DNA of 64,000 bases from CAZSAL01 sp964604825 (GTDB lineage Bacteria > Elusimicrobiota > Elusimicrobia > 2-01-FULL-59-12). A program made the translations under genes and the position numbers. Location of the stretch: positions 1 to 64,000 of the forward strand of contig CAZSAL010000007.1 of the NCBI GenBank assembly GCA_964604825.1. Reading direction: 5' to 3'. The notes below the pieces were generated by a model, which did no database searches, was not told where the DNA came from, and saw only the letters and a list, made by a program, of their open reading frames with translations. Of this stretch, positions 32,701 through 41,598 are shown one piece after another (the stretch's first letter is position 1; each line of letters begins with the position of its first letter).

Positions 32701-32793
32701 CAGGGGACGTTGCTGCTTAATTACCTTTTCAAAATTGCGGCAAAACTTACACGTTCAAAAAAGTAAAAAGCAGTTAAGCAGCTGCGTCCCCTG
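32701..32793. repeat. 93-bp inverted-repeat element
   Basis: The left arm CAGGGGACGTTGCTGCTTAA (from 32701) pairs with a right arm whose complement reads CAGGGGACGCAGCTGCTTAA (ending at 32793). Similarity continues for about 28 bases per arm with a few mismatches; the loop is about 36 bases, AT-rich. The size and clean ends suggest a non-autonomous mobile repeat (MITE or REP-like). It lies 23 bases downstream of tRNA-Thr, between it and the parB remnant. Confidence 0.75.
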
Positions 32794-32815
32794 ACCAGTG
32801 GTGGGATAAAACAAA

Positions 32816-32888
32816 AGCCGAGGATCGGACTTGAACCGACAACCGCCTGTTTACAAAACAGGTGCTCTACCAATTGAGCTACCTCGGC
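32816..32888 (-). tRNA. tRNA-Thr(UGU)
   Basis: Read on the minus strand, the acceptor stem GCCGAGG pairs with CCTCGGC. The D-arm AGCTCAATTGGTAGAGC, the anticodon arm CCTGT-TTTGTAA-ACAGG with anticodon TGT, and the T-arm GTCGG-TTCAAGT-CCGAT are all present, and the discriminator base is T. The CCA end is not encoded. The 5' end is seven bases after the stop of rlmB, so it is probably processed from the rlmB transcript. Confidence 0.95.
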
Positions 32889-32895
32889 AAATCGA

Positions 32896-33621
32896 CTATT
32901 TGGGCCGGCACATCTCATACAACAAAATCGAAGAAGCGGATGCAACATTCAGCGACCCTACAGCGGACCGGAGCGGTATGCCGATTAACCTGTCGCAATG
33001 TTCTCTGACCAGGCGGCGCAGCCCTTTCCCTTCGTTACCGACGACCAGGGCCAGACGCTTTGGCGGCGCATAATTCCATGCAGGTTCGCCGCCTGCTTCG
33101 GCGCCCGCGACTTCGAAACCGGCTTCTTTTAACTGGTCGATGGACTGAACAAGGTTGCCAACGCGTATTAAAACCAGATGTTCGGCAGCTCCTGCGGAAA
33201 CTCTAACCGCGGCCTCGCTTACCGGAGAACTGCGCCAGCGCGGAATTACGGCAGCCGCGACATTAAAAAAACCCGCCGTGCGCAGGATGGCTCCAACGTT
33301 ATGCGGGTCCTGGATTTCATCCAGCAGAATAACGAGCGCGGGCTTATCGGACGCCAGGCCGCGCAAAAAATCATCAAGCTCCAGATACTTTGCCGCGCTC
33401 ACCTGCGCCACTAATCCCTGATGATGCGCGCCGCGGACCTTTTGATCCAGAACTTTCCGGTTCGTCCATTCTATCGGCACGCCCCGCTCACGGGCCGTGC
33501 GGACGATCTCGTCCACCTGCCCGCCCTGGATTCCTTCCATGATCCAGAGCTTGTGCAATGAACGCTTTCCCGCCTGCAGGACTTCCCAAACCGGGCGCCT
33601 GCCAAAAACCCATTCGTCCAT
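32896..33621 (-). CDS. rlmB: TrmH-family rRNA 2'-O-methyltransferase (RlmB type)
   Basis: 241 residues. An N-terminal L30e-like substrate domain (VFGRRPVWEVLQAGKRSLHKLWI) is followed by the SPOUT domain with the three knot motifs LLDEIQDPHNVGAILRTAGFF, LALVVGNEGKGLRRLVREHCD and IPLRSAVGSLNVASASSILLYE. RlmB methylates G2251 of 23S rRNA. It starts one base after the cysS stop, a pairing with cysS that is common in bacteria, and ends seven bases before tRNA-Thr. Confidence 0.92.
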   Translation of the reverse strand: MDEWVFGRRPVWEVLQAGKRSLHKLWIMEGIQGGQVDEIVRTARERGVPIEWTNRKVLDQKVRGAHHQGLVAQVSAAKYLELDDFLRGLASDKPALVILLDEIQDPHNVGAILRTAGFFNVAAAVIPRWRSSPVSEAAVRVSAGAAEHLVLIRVGNLVQSIDQLKEAGFEVAGAEAGGEPAWNYAPPKRLALVVGNEGKGLRRLVREHCDRLIGIPLRSAVGSLNVASASSILLYEMCRPK

Positions 33622-33622
33622 T

Positions 33623-35056
33623 TTAGCTTCCTGCGCGGGGCAACAAGCGTGGCCCCTGAGGAGTATCTTCTACCGTATAACCGTGCTCCAGAATCGCCTG
33701 GCGCAGACGATCCGCTTCCTTCCAGTCTTTGCGGCCGCGGGCTTCTTCCCTGCGGTTGGACAATTCCGTGACCTCTGGCGAGATGAAAAGGCTCTGCATG
33801 AAGGAAAAAAGGTCCAGTCCAAGGAGATGCGACATTTCCTTCAGACCGTCAAGGATGCACCGCACGGAACCGATCTGGACCTGGTTCCCGGAAAATTCTT
33901 TTTCCAGCTGACCTGCCAGCTGATGCAGTACCCCCAGCGCCTCCGGCGTATTAAAATCATCCCGCAGCGCTTCACGGAATTCCTCGACCGCCTTTTGGGT
34001 CGTGACGAATTCCTCAGGCGCCGGCTTGTCCGCAGATTCCATGACGCGGCTTTGTTTCCGGATCAGAAATGTGGCCCGGGCAATGGTGTCCATGAGGTTG
34101 GCCCGCGCTTCGCGGCTCTGCTGCAGCAGATCTTCGGAAAAATTCAGAGGAGAGCGGTAGTGCACGGTCAGCAGCATATAGCGCACAACCGCCGGATGGA
34201 ACCGTTCAAAAATGTCCGACAAGGAGAAAAAATTCCCCAGAGACTTGGACATTTTCTCCTTGTTTACCGTCACAAATCCGTTATGAATCCATACGCGCGC
34301 GAACGGCGCTCCGGTCGCGGCTTCCGACTGGGCAATTTCATTTTCATGATGCGGAAAAATAAGATCAAGCCCTCCGCCATGAATATCGAACTTCGGACCC
34401 AGATGCTTCAGCGCCATAACCGAACATTCTATATGCCAGCCGGGGCGGCCGCGCCCCCAGGGGGAGTCCCACAAAGCTTCGGGAGGATCTTCCGGTTTGG
34501 CCGCTTTCCATAAAGCGAAATCCAGAGGATCATGTTTATCCTTGTTGACATCCACCCTGGCGCCGGCCTGCATTTCTTCCAATGGCCGTTTGGACAGCTT
34601 TCCATACTGCGGGAACGCTTTTATCGAATAATAAACGTCTCCTCCCAGCACATAAGCGGCTTTTATCTCAATCAGCCTGCGGATAAGGTTCTGGATATCC
34701 GGGATATGCTCCGTGACGCGAGGATACACCTCCGCGCGCTGGATGCCCAGGGCATCCATTTTGTTGAAAAAGTCATCTATGTTCTGGCGGGCGATTTCCG
34801 TGGTTGTCTGGCCTTTTTCTCTGGCCCGGGCAATGATTTTGTCGTCGACATCCGTAAAATTCTGCACAAAACGGACGTTGTATCCTTCCGCTTTTAACAC
34901 CCGCCGGATGATGTCAAAAGCGACGTAACACCGCGCATGGCCAAGATGGCATACGTCATACGGCGTAATCCCGCAGACATACATTCGAACGGTATTGCCT
35001 TCACCCGGAGCGAAAGGCTCTACGGTACCGGAAAAAGTGTTATAGATTTTAATCAT
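33623..35056 (-). CDS. cysS: Cysteinyl-tRNA synthetase
   Basis: 477 residues, the normal length for this class I enzyme. The zinc-binding CGITPYD block, the HIGH-type CHLGHARCY, the WHIECSVMALK zinc motif and KMSKS in EKMSKSLGNF are all in place, followed by the helical DALR-type anticodon domain. It charges tRNA-Cys in the cytosol. It overlaps ispF by four bases and is followed by rlmB. Confidence 0.97.
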   Translation of the reverse strand: MIKIYNTFSGTVEPFAPGEGNTVRMYVCGITPYDVCHLGHARCYVAFDIIRRVLKAEGYNVRFVQNFTDVDDKIIARAREKGQTTTEIARQNIDDFFNKMDALGIQRAEVYPRVTEHIPDIQNLIRRLIEIKAAYVLGGDVYYSIKAFPQYGKLSKRPLEEMQAGARVDVNKDKHDPLDFALWKAAKPEDPPEALWDSPWGRGRPGWHIECSVMALKHLGPKFDIHGGGLDLIFPHHENEIAQSEAATGAPFARVWIHNGFVTVNKEKMSKSLGNFFSLSDIFERFHPAVVRYMLLTVHYRSPLNFSEDLLQQSREARANLMDTIARATFLIRKQSRVMESADKPAPEEFVTTQKAVEEFREALRDDFNTPEALGVLHQLAGQLEKEFSGNQVQIGSVRCILDGLKEMSHLLGLDLFSFMQSLFISPEVTELSNRREEARGRKDWKEADRLRQAILEHGYTVEDTPQGPRLLPRAGS

Positions 35057-35541
35057 CTGACCGTTTTCAGAAGCACAACCGCCTGCGAAGCAATGGCCTC
35101 GCCCCGTCCCACGGCATCAAGCCCTTCGTTGGTCTTTCCTTTCACCTGCACATTTCCAACGTCAATCTTCAGTAACCGGGAAATAGCGGCGCGTATCGCC
35201 GCGCGGTGCGGCAAAAGCTTCGGCGCTTCGGCGATTACAACGCAGTCGACATTCGCTACGCTGCAGCCCTGTTTTTCAACTTCGTGCAGCGCTTTGGAAA
35301 GCATCTGCCCGCTGGCTATGTTTTTTGTCAGCGGATCGCCCGGAGGGAAGTAATGACCTATATCCGGAAGCGCCGCCGCGCCGAGCAGGGCATCGGTGAC
35401 GGCATGCAGCAGCACATCGGCATCGGAATGGCCGTCCAATCCCTTTTCAAAGGGAATCCGTACCCCGCCAAGCATCAGCGGCCGTCCTTTTTTCAGCCGG
35501 TGGATATCGTAACCTATGCCGACTCTGTATTCGTTATTCAT
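35053..35541 (-). CDS. ispF: 2-C-methyl-D-erythritol 2,4-cyclodiphosphate synthase
   Basis: 162 residues. The zinc-site residues are in GIGYDIHRLKKG and GHSDADVLLHAVTDALLGAA, and the substrate region DIGHYFPP and the C-terminal VKGKTNEGLDAVGRGEAIAS are intact. It converts CDP-ME 2-phosphate to the cyclodiphosphate in the MEP isoprenoid pathway. It overlaps ispD by four bases, so two steps of the pathway are coupled. Confidence 0.97.
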   Translation of the reverse strand: MNNEYRVGIGYDIHRLKKGRPLMLGGVRIPFEKGLDGHSDADVLLHAVTDALLGAAALPDIGHYFPPGDPLTKNIASGQMLSKALHEVEKQGCSVANVDCVVIAEAPKLLPHRAAIRAAISRLLKIDVGNVQVKGKTNEGLDAVGRGEAIASQAVVLLKTVR

Positions 35542-36230
35542 ATTGATCTTTCATTCATAATACTTCTGGCCAAAATCAGGTCTGGAGGAAATGTAATTTT
35601 CAAATTTTCCGCCGACGCCTGTACAAGTTTTACCCGGACACCCAGACGCTCGACAAGCTGGGAATCATCGGTCGCAGACAGATTTTTACCGGCCCCGTAA
35701 GCTTTTTCCAGCAGCCTTCGTTCGAATATCTGCGGGGTCTGCGCCAGCCATGCCTGCTCGCGCGGCGGCGTCGCGCGGATGAATCCTTTTGCATCAGCAA
35801 GTTTGACTGTGTCCCTGCTTGGCCAGGCCGCGATCGCGGCTTTGTACTTTTTCGCCGCCTTCAGGACCGCCTCGATCTCCTTCGTCCGGATCAACGGCCG
35901 CACCGCGTCGTGTACTGCGACCCAGCGGAATCTGTCAGGAACTTCTGCCAACCCCTGTCTGACAGAATCGGTCCGGGTTTTCCCTCCGGGGACGATGGAC
36001 AACAGTTTGGAAAATGACCATCGGCGGCAAAGCCGGCGCACTTCCGGAACATCATCTTTTGGAACAACCAATACAATCGATCCAAAAGAAGGGCTCTTTT
36101 GAAATGCCTGCAGGGACCACCATATGATGGACCTGCCGCGCAGACTTAAATACTGCTTGCGGACCGTCCCTCCGAAACGCAGGCCTTTTCCACCTGCCAC
36201 TATCACTGCTGCCGCGTCTTTAGCCATCAA
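35538..36230 (-). CDS. ispD: 2-C-methyl-D-erythritol 4-phosphate cytidylyltransferase
   Basis: 230 residues. The CTP-binding start VAGGKGLRFGGTVRKQYLSLRG, the VHDAVRPL block with the metal-binding Asp, and the C-terminal ATDDSQLVERLG are conserved. It makes CDP-methylerythritol in the MEP pathway. Overlaps of four bases on both sides (PIN/TRAM gene, ispF) place it in the long housekeeping operon. Confidence 0.96.
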   Translation of the reverse strand: MMAKDAAAVIVAGGKGLRFGGTVRKQYLSLRGRSIIWWSLQAFQKSPSFGSIVLVVPKDDVPEVRRLCRRWSFSKLLSIVPGGKTRTDSVRQGLAEVPDRFRWVAVHDAVRPLIRTKEIEAVLKAAKKYKAAIAAWPSRDTVKLADAKGFIRATPPREQAWLAQTPQIFERRLLEKAYGAGKNLSATDDSQLVERLGVRVKLVQASAENLKITFPPDLILARSIMNERSI

Positions 36231-37219
36231 TCTCTATCTTTATCGCGTATCTTTGTGAAAATCATCCGGCCGGCAGAAGTCTGGAGAACGGACGAAACCA
36301 CAACATCCACCTTCCTGCCTACCGCTCTGCGGCCCTCTTCCACGACAACCATGGTACCGTCATCAAGATAGCCTACGCCCTGTTCTTTTTCCTTTCCTTC
36401 CTTGGCTATATAAATCACCATCTGCTCACCGGGGAGAACGGCCGGCTTAAGCGCGTTGGCAAGATCATTGACGTTGAGCACGGCAACCCCCTGCAGGGCG
36501 GCCACCTTGTTCAGATTGAAGTCTGTCGTAAGGATCTTCGCGTCCACTTCCTTTGCCAGTTGAACAAGCTTGCCGTCCACATCCTTTATCTCCGGAAAAT
36601 CCTTTTCGTAGATTTTTATTTTTATATCCGGATGGTTCTGCAGCCGCTGCAGGATATCAAGGCCCCTGCGTCCACGGGCACGCCTGGCGCTATCAGCGGA
36701 ATCGGCGATATCCTGGAGCTCTTTAAGAATAAAGCGCCCAACGATCAATGGGCCTTCCAAGAACTTGGTTTCATAAACATCGGCAACCCTGCCATCAATT
36801 ATTGCCGAAGTATCTATGGTCTTGGCGTCGCCGCCCCGGTGACGACCTTTTAACGGTAATCCGTCCTCATCAAGCTGGTCCAGCTCCTGCTGCCGCCGGA
36901 CCGCAATTACCATTCCCAGATAAGTTAGAACCAAGTATACGTAAGGCGAGTATTTATGATAAGTCACGGAAAGCCTGGGATCGCTTACCAGAATAACGGC
37001 TTCATTTAGAAACCAGGCAAAGATCAATCCCAGACCGCCGCCGATAATGCCAAACAGCAGATGATTCAGCGAAACCCTTTGGATAATAATTTCTGCTCCG
37101 ATGATAACAAGGGCCGCAGCAACGCCGACGATGATTCCTTTGGCATCGCTGGAAACCTGATACCAGCCAATGATCGGGAATATCACAATGGCGAGTAACC
37201 GCATTAACCACAAACTCAT
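36227..37219 (-). CDS. PIN/TRAM domain integral membrane protein (YacL-like)
   Basis: 330 residues. Four N-terminal membrane helices (residues about 1-115) are followed by a PIN domain with TIDTSAIIDGRVADVYE, FILKELQDIADSADSARRARGRRGLDIL and ILTTDFNLNKVA, carrying the acidic residues of PIN nucleases, then a C-terminal TRAM domain (VVVEEGRRAVGRKVDVVVSS). YacL-type proteins are found next to radA and ispD in many bacteria; an RNase or tRNA-related function is suspected but not settled. Overlaps of four bases join it to radA and ispD. Confidence 0.92.
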   Translation of the reverse strand: MSLWLMRLLAIVIFPIIGWYQVSSDAKGIIVGVAAALVIIGAEIIIQRVSLNHLLFGIIGGGLGLIFAWFLNEAVILVSDPRLSVTYHKYSPYVYLVLTYLGMVIAVRRQQELDQLDEDGLPLKGRHRGGDAKTIDTSAIIDGRVADVYETKFLEGPLIVGRFILKELQDIADSADSARRARGRRGLDILQRLQNHPDIKIKIYEKDFPEIKDVDGKLVQLAKEVDAKILTTDFNLNKVAALQGVAVLNVNDLANALKPAVLPGEQMVIYIAKEGKEKEQGVGYLDDGTMVVVEEGRRAVGRKVDVVVSSVLQTSAGRMIFTKIRDKDRD

Positions 37220-38610
37220 GCCGTTTTCTCTCTTTCTGAGGCTGGAGCGGCTTCCAGAGCCTCGGACACGCAGTTAACACCCACGTATTCCAATGAAAGA
37301 TCGCGCAATTCATCCTGAGACTCTTTCAAGCTGCGGCGCGGAACGACCGCCCGTTTGAATCCCAATTGCGCCGCTTCCGCGAGCCGCAGCGGAAGCGCGC
37401 CGACCGAACGGATTTCTCCCCCCAGGCCGACTTCACCAATATAAATCGTCTGCTGATCCAGCGACTGGTTCCGGTGAGCGCTGGCCATAGCAAGCGCAAC
37501 ACCAAGATCCGCGGCGGGTTCTTTAACCTTCAGACCTCCCACCACGTTCACAAAAATATCTTCAGTTTCCAGATGCATGCCCAGACGTTTTTCCAGAACC
37601 GCGATGAGAAGCAGCACGCGATTATAATCAAATCCCGTAACCATGCGTTTTGGAAAGCCGAAATGCGTCCGCGTAACAAGCGCCTGGACTTCAAGCATCA
37701 GCGGGCGGGTTCCCTCAAGCGCGCCGACGACGACCGCTCCGGGAGCCTGCGTGCGCTCATTGAGGAAAATTTCCGACGTGCTTTTTACGCCCGCAAGGCC
37801 CTGAGAAGTCATGCGGAAGACACCGACTTCATGAGTCGGGCCGAAACGATTCTTATGAGACCTGAGGATTCGGAACATCTGTTCGCGCTCGGCTTCGAAA
37901 TAAAGGACCGTATCTACGATATGCTCCAGAACACGGGGGCCGGCGAGATCTCCTTCTTTCGTTACATGCCCCAGAAGAAATACCGTTATGCCTTTCGACT
38001 TGGCTATGCGCAGGATCTCTGCCGCGCATTCCCTGACCTGGCCGACAGAACCCGGGGCGCTGGCCAGATCTTCTCGGTATGTAGTCTGTATAGAATCGAT
38101 GATGCAGAACGAAGGGGATGTTTTATTGATCGCATCAGCCATCCGCGACAGCTCAGTTTCCGAGACAAGGAACAACTGCTGCGAAACAAGCCCCAGCCTG
38201 TGAGCGCGGTCTTTAACCTGCTGAAGTGATTCTTCTCCGGAAATATAAAGGCCTTTCGCGCCGCTGCGGCACAGGGCATCTGCAACCTGAAGCATCAGCG
38301 TCGATTTGCCGATCCCGGGAGCTCCGCCCAGAAGCACCATGGAACCAGGCACCACGCCCCCTCCCACGACGCGATCGAATTCCCTTATGCCTGCGGGTAT
38401 CCTTTTGACATGATCGATGACGATATCCGTAAGGGCGACAACATCGGACGAGAAATCTGTAAGCGGCCTGGCTTTTGGATGCCGGCCTGGTTCCTGCGTC
38501 TCCTGCTCTTCCACAAATGAATTCCACGTCTCGCATTCGGGGCAGCGCCCCAGCCAGCGTACGCTGGAATAGCCGCACTGCTGGCAGCGGAATAATGTTT
38601 TGGTCTTCAT
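37216..38610 (-). CDS. radA: DNA repair protein RadA
   Basis: About 464 residues from the ATG at 38610, one base after the mlaD stop. The N-terminal zinc finger CQQCGY...CPEC, Walker A GGAPGIGKST, the RadA-specific KNRFG motif in SHKNRFGPTHEVGVF and the C-terminal Lon-like domain (GGLKVKEPAADLGVALAMAS) are all present. RadA promotes branch migration in recombinational repair. A TTG start four codons upstream would add MPAD and is less likely. Confidence 0.96.
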   Translation of the reverse strand: MKTKTLFRCQQCGYSSVRWLGRCPECETWNSFVEEQETQEPGRHPKARPLTDFSSDVVALTDIVIDHVKRIPAGIREFDRVVGGGVVPGSMVLLGGAPGIGKSTLMLQVADALCRSGAKGLYISGEESLQQVKDRAHRLGLVSQQLFLVSETELSRMADAINKTSPSFCIIDSIQTTYREDLASAPGSVGQVRECAAEILRIAKSKGITVFLLGHVTKEGDLAGPRVLEHIVDTVLYFEAEREQMFRILRSHKNRFGPTHEVGVFRMTSQGLAGVKSTSEIFLNERTQAPGAVVVGALEGTRPLMLEVQALVTRTHFGFPKRMVTGFDYNRVLLLIAVLEKRLGMHLETEDIFVNVVGGLKVKEPAADLGVALAMASAHRNQSLDQQTIYIGEVGLGGEIRSVGALPLRLAEAAQLGFKRAVVPRRSLKESQDELRDLSLEYVGVNCVSEALEAAPASEREKTA

Positions 38611-38611
38611 G

Positions 38612-40012
38612 TCAGCGGGCAAAAGTAACGAACCCTATCAGATAAGCGATGTCGCGGTCTTCAAATGATAAATTCAATGTTCCGGTGTAGTCGGTTGTTT
38701 CTGCGACGTCTTCGGCCTGCACCCCCGCGGTAACGTACTGATTTATCCTGACACGGGCGCCCGCAGTGTAGTTCGGCAGATTAAACTGCTTGCCTTTGAT
38801 TACGTCGTTTCTGCCGAAATCAAATCCCTGGCCTACAAGTTCCAGACGGTTCAATACCGGAACGTCCCTGTCCTGGAACGGTCGATAACGCACTTCCACA
38901 CCGCCACGGGACTGGATAAATCCGACAGCGCCGGTGAATGGCCCCCAATGTTCGCCCAGCAAAGCCATGACTGTATTCTGTCGTTCATAATCAAGCGGTT
39001 TATCCTGGAAGGATGTCTTCGTCCCAAGATTCTGGCCTTCAATCAAATAAAATTTCTCAGGCCGCGGATCCAGTTCTATCCCAACATCTCCCCGGCTGAC
39101 CTGCGCCTTGAAATCGTAGCGGCCGCCAACTTGCCAGAATGCCCGGACTTTAGTAAAGCGTGCCATCACTTGCTTGGCAGATTCTGATGTCGCCTTCAAA
39201 TTTTCCAGAGTCTGTTTCATATCCTCACCGGCCTGCCGGTTGGAAACCAGAGCCCCAATAGCGCCCTGTCCCTGTTGAACACCCGCGATGATTGTATTCA
39301 TTCGTTCCAGCGTATCACGCAAGGTATGTACGACTACCTCAATATCATTTTTGCTGTTTGAAAGGATTTCATCCAGGTGGGCGCTGGCCGATTTTGCATA
39401 TGAGGAAAATCCCTCCATATTCTTAACAATATTAACAAGTGACTTCCGCTGCTGACCAAGGGCGGAATTCAGCGAATCCGTTATGGAGCGCAGATTGGCC
39501 ATGGTAGCGTTAAGATTGTCGCCCAGTTTGCCCCCATGGGTGATAGATTCAAGCGAATTCGCGGCCTGTTCAAGCAGGTCGTCCAGAGACAACGCCTCCA
39601 CCCCGTTAATCGTATCGCCGCTGTTGAGCAACTGGGATTCCGGCGCGATTCCCGGCACTGGAGACCCCGGCATCAGCGCTATGTATTTAGTGCCGATGAT
39701 TCCCGTGCTGCGAATACGTGCGCTCGCGTTTCTGTACAAAGGAATATTTCTAGCGACACGGAAAAGAATTACGCCCTTTTCACCCTTAAGCTTGACCTCG
39801 CTGACCTCGCCAACCTGCACGCCGGAGATTTTTACCGGCGAATTCTCAGTGATTCCCTCAACGTTATTGAAACGGATGTAATACTTTTCCTGCGGCTTAA
39901 AATGGATTTCCCCCAGCATAAGAATGCTGACAATCAGCACAATCAATCCGGCCAGAACCAAAATACCGACTTTGCTTTCCGGAGAAAGACGGGATTCTTG
40001 TTCTTCCGCCAT
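38612..40012 (-). CDS. mlaD: MlaD/MCE-domain protein with long C-terminal beta region
   Basis: 466 residues, more than twice the length of E. coli MlaD. One N-terminal membrane helix (VGILVLAGLIVLIVSILMLG) is followed by the MCE domain (YYIRFNNVEGITENSPVKISGVQVGEV), a helical region of about 150 residues (130-285), and a C-terminal 170 residues rich in alternating strands (VEVRYRPFQDRDVPVLNRLELVG, ARVRINQYVTAGVQA), ending in VTFAR. MCE proteins shuttle phospholipids between membranes with the MlaE/MlaF ABC transporter, encoded just upstream. The terminal part resembles an outer-membrane beta structure and could reach the outer membrane; that is inference. Confidence 0.88.
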   Translation of the reverse strand: MAEEQESRLSPESKVGILVLAGLIVLIVSILMLGEIHFKPQEKYYIRFNNVEGITENSPVKISGVQVGEVSEVKLKGEKGVILFRVARNIPLYRNASARIRSTGIIGTKYIALMPGSPVPGIAPESQLLNSGDTINGVEALSLDDLLEQAANSLESITHGGKLGDNLNATMANLRSITDSLNSALGQQRKSLVNIVKNMEGFSSYAKSASAHLDEILSNSKNDIEVVVHTLRDTLERMNTIIAGVQQGQGAIGALVSNRQAGEDMKQTLENLKATSESAKQVMARFTKVRAFWQVGGRYDFKAQVSRGDVGIELDPRPEKFYLIEGQNLGTKTSFQDKPLDYERQNTVMALLGEHWGPFTGAVGFIQSRGGVEVRYRPFQDRDVPVLNRLELVGQGFDFGRNDVIKGKQFNLPNYTAGARVRINQYVTAGVQAEDVAETTDYTGTLNLSFEDRDIAYLIGFVTFAR

Positions 40013-40770
40013 TAAAACTCCCTCACTTTCATCTGGATAGGTCCCCGCGCAGATCCGGTGACAAACTGATGCACAATCGGATCCCGGGAATGTTCAATAT
40101 TATCCGGGACATCCGTTTCGATGATTTTACCTTCATACAGCATGGCGATTCTGTCGGATACCTTATAGGCGGATTTCATATCATGAGTAACCACGATAGA
40201 CGTAATACCGACCTTCTCCTGCAGTCTTAAAATCAGATCGTTTATGACATCCGCCATTATCGGGTCAAGTCCGGTTGTGGGCTCGTCATACAATATATAT
40301 TCCGGGTTCATTGCGATAGCCCGGGCTATGGCCACGCGTTTTCTCATCCCGCCGGACAATTCCGCCGGCTTCAGCGCCTCAATTCCCGACAAACCGACAA
40401 GCTCCAGCTTCTCCCGGACGACGCCGGCAATTTCCTGCGGCGGATATTTTTTCAATTGGCGAAGGCCAAAAGCGACGTTTTCCCCAACGGTAAGAGAATC
40501 AAAAAGCGCGCCCCCCTGAAACACGTAGGCAAATTTGTTCTGAATCTTAAAAAGTTCCGCCTCTTCCATGCGTGATATTTCTTGATCGTCAATGAAAATT
40601 TGTCCACGATTCGGACGGAGAAGTCCCACCATCAGCTTCAATGTAACGCTTTTCCCTGTTCCCGATCCGCCAATGATTGTTAATGTTTCTCTATCACGAA
40701 TTTCCAGATTGCACCCGGTCAAAACCCGGTGCGCTTTGAACCATTTATGTACATCAACCAGGCGAATCAA
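40012..40770 (-). CDS. mlaF: ABC transporter ATP-binding protein MlaF
   Basis: 252 residues. Walker A GGSGTGKS, the Q-loop region YVFQGGALFDSLTV, signature LSGGMRKRVAIARA, Walker B YILYDEPTTGLDP and the switch His in VVTHDM are complete. The FQGGALFDS block is typical of MlaF. It powers the MCE lipid transporter with MlaE and MlaD. Its stop overlaps the mlaD start. Confidence 0.95.
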   Translation of the reverse strand: MIRLVDVHKWFKAHRVLTGCNLEIRDRETLTIIGGSGTGKSVTLKLMVGLLRPNRGQIFIDDQEISRMEEAELFKIQNKFAYVFQGGALFDSLTVGENVAFGLRQLKKYPPQEIAGVVREKLELVGLSGIEALKPAELSGGMRKRVAIARAIAMNPEYILYDEPTTGLDPIMADVINDLILRLQEKVGITSIVVTHDMKSAYKVSDRIAMLYEGKIIETDVPDNIEHSRDPIVHQFVTGSARGPIQMKVREF

Positions 40771-40782
40771 TTCCCACTCTCT

Positions 40783-41598
40783 TCAGCTGATGCCAATAGC
40801 TACAAGCACAGCAGACAGGAAATAATCTGTCACCAGAATCAGGACCATTGAAACCACGACAGCGCTGGTCGTCGCTTTCCCAACTCCTTCGGCGCCGCCT
40901 TCGCAGGTAAATCCCTTATAACAGGAAATTACGGCGATAATGGCTGCGAAAAAAACCGATTTGACCAGGCCATGGCTCATTTCTCTCCAGCCGAGACGCT
41001 CGATTTCCGTAATATAAGTGGCGCGCGGTACCCCCAGACGGTAAACAGCCACCATCAATCCGCCGACAACCCCGACACAATCAGCTATCAGTGAAAGAAT
41101 CGGCACGCTGATTACGCAGGCAATAAAGCGGGGCACGGCAAGATACCTTATTGGATTAGTCCCAAGCGTGTACAACGCATCAATCTGCTCGGTGACTTTC
41201 ATAGTTCCAAGTTCGGCGGCGATGGCCGCGCCAACCCTGCCTGATACGACAATTGCCGTCAATACCGGTCCCAATTCTTTAGTAAGAGACATGCCCACTA
41301 CAGTCCCAACATACAACGGCTCATTAAACACCTTTTTGAAGGAATAACCCGTCTGCAGAGCCAGAACCATGCCAGTGAACAGGCTCGTCAACATTGTTAC
41401 CGGCATAGATTCAGTACCGATGGCAACGACTTGTTGTATGACATTCTGTCGTTCCGCAGACTTCAGCCAGAAAAATGTCTGCCGGACAAGGATTACCAGC
41501 TGTCCAAGGACATCAGTAAAACGAACCAGCGGTCCGCCAAGCAGGCGCAGCACCTTTTTTTCCCAGGGCTTCTGCGGACTTAATTCAGGAGCAATCAT
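40783..41598 (-). CDS. mlaE: ABC transporter permease MlaE
   Basis: About 271 residues from the ATG at 41598, which overlaps the alr stop in an ATGA. Five or so membrane helices with the family blocks FTGMVLALQTGYSF, LTKELGPVLTAIVVSGRVGAAIAAELGTMKVTEQIDAL and YKGFTCEGGAEGVGKATTSAVV. It is the inner-membrane permease of the lipid transporter with mlaF (12 bases downstream) and mlaD. Confidence 0.95.
   Translation of the reverse strand: MIAPELSPQKPWEKKVLRLLGGPLVRFTDVLGQLVILVRQTFFWLKSAERQNVIQQVVAIGTESMPVTMLTSLFTGMVLALQTGYSFKKVFNEPLYVGTVVGMSLTKELGPVLTAIVVSGRVGAAIAAELGTMKVTEQIDALYTLGTNPIRYLAVPRFIACVISVPILSLIADCVGVVGGLMVAVYRLGVPRATYITEIERLGWREMSHGLVKSVFFAAIIAVISCYKGFTCEGGAEGVGKATTSAVVVSMVLILVTDYFLSAVLVAIGIS

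Noticed and set aside
33497..34513. 338-codon plus-strand frame
   Set aside because: Lies antisense to cysS, which has full motif support; the translation has Arg/Phe/Gly bias typical of an antisense shadow.
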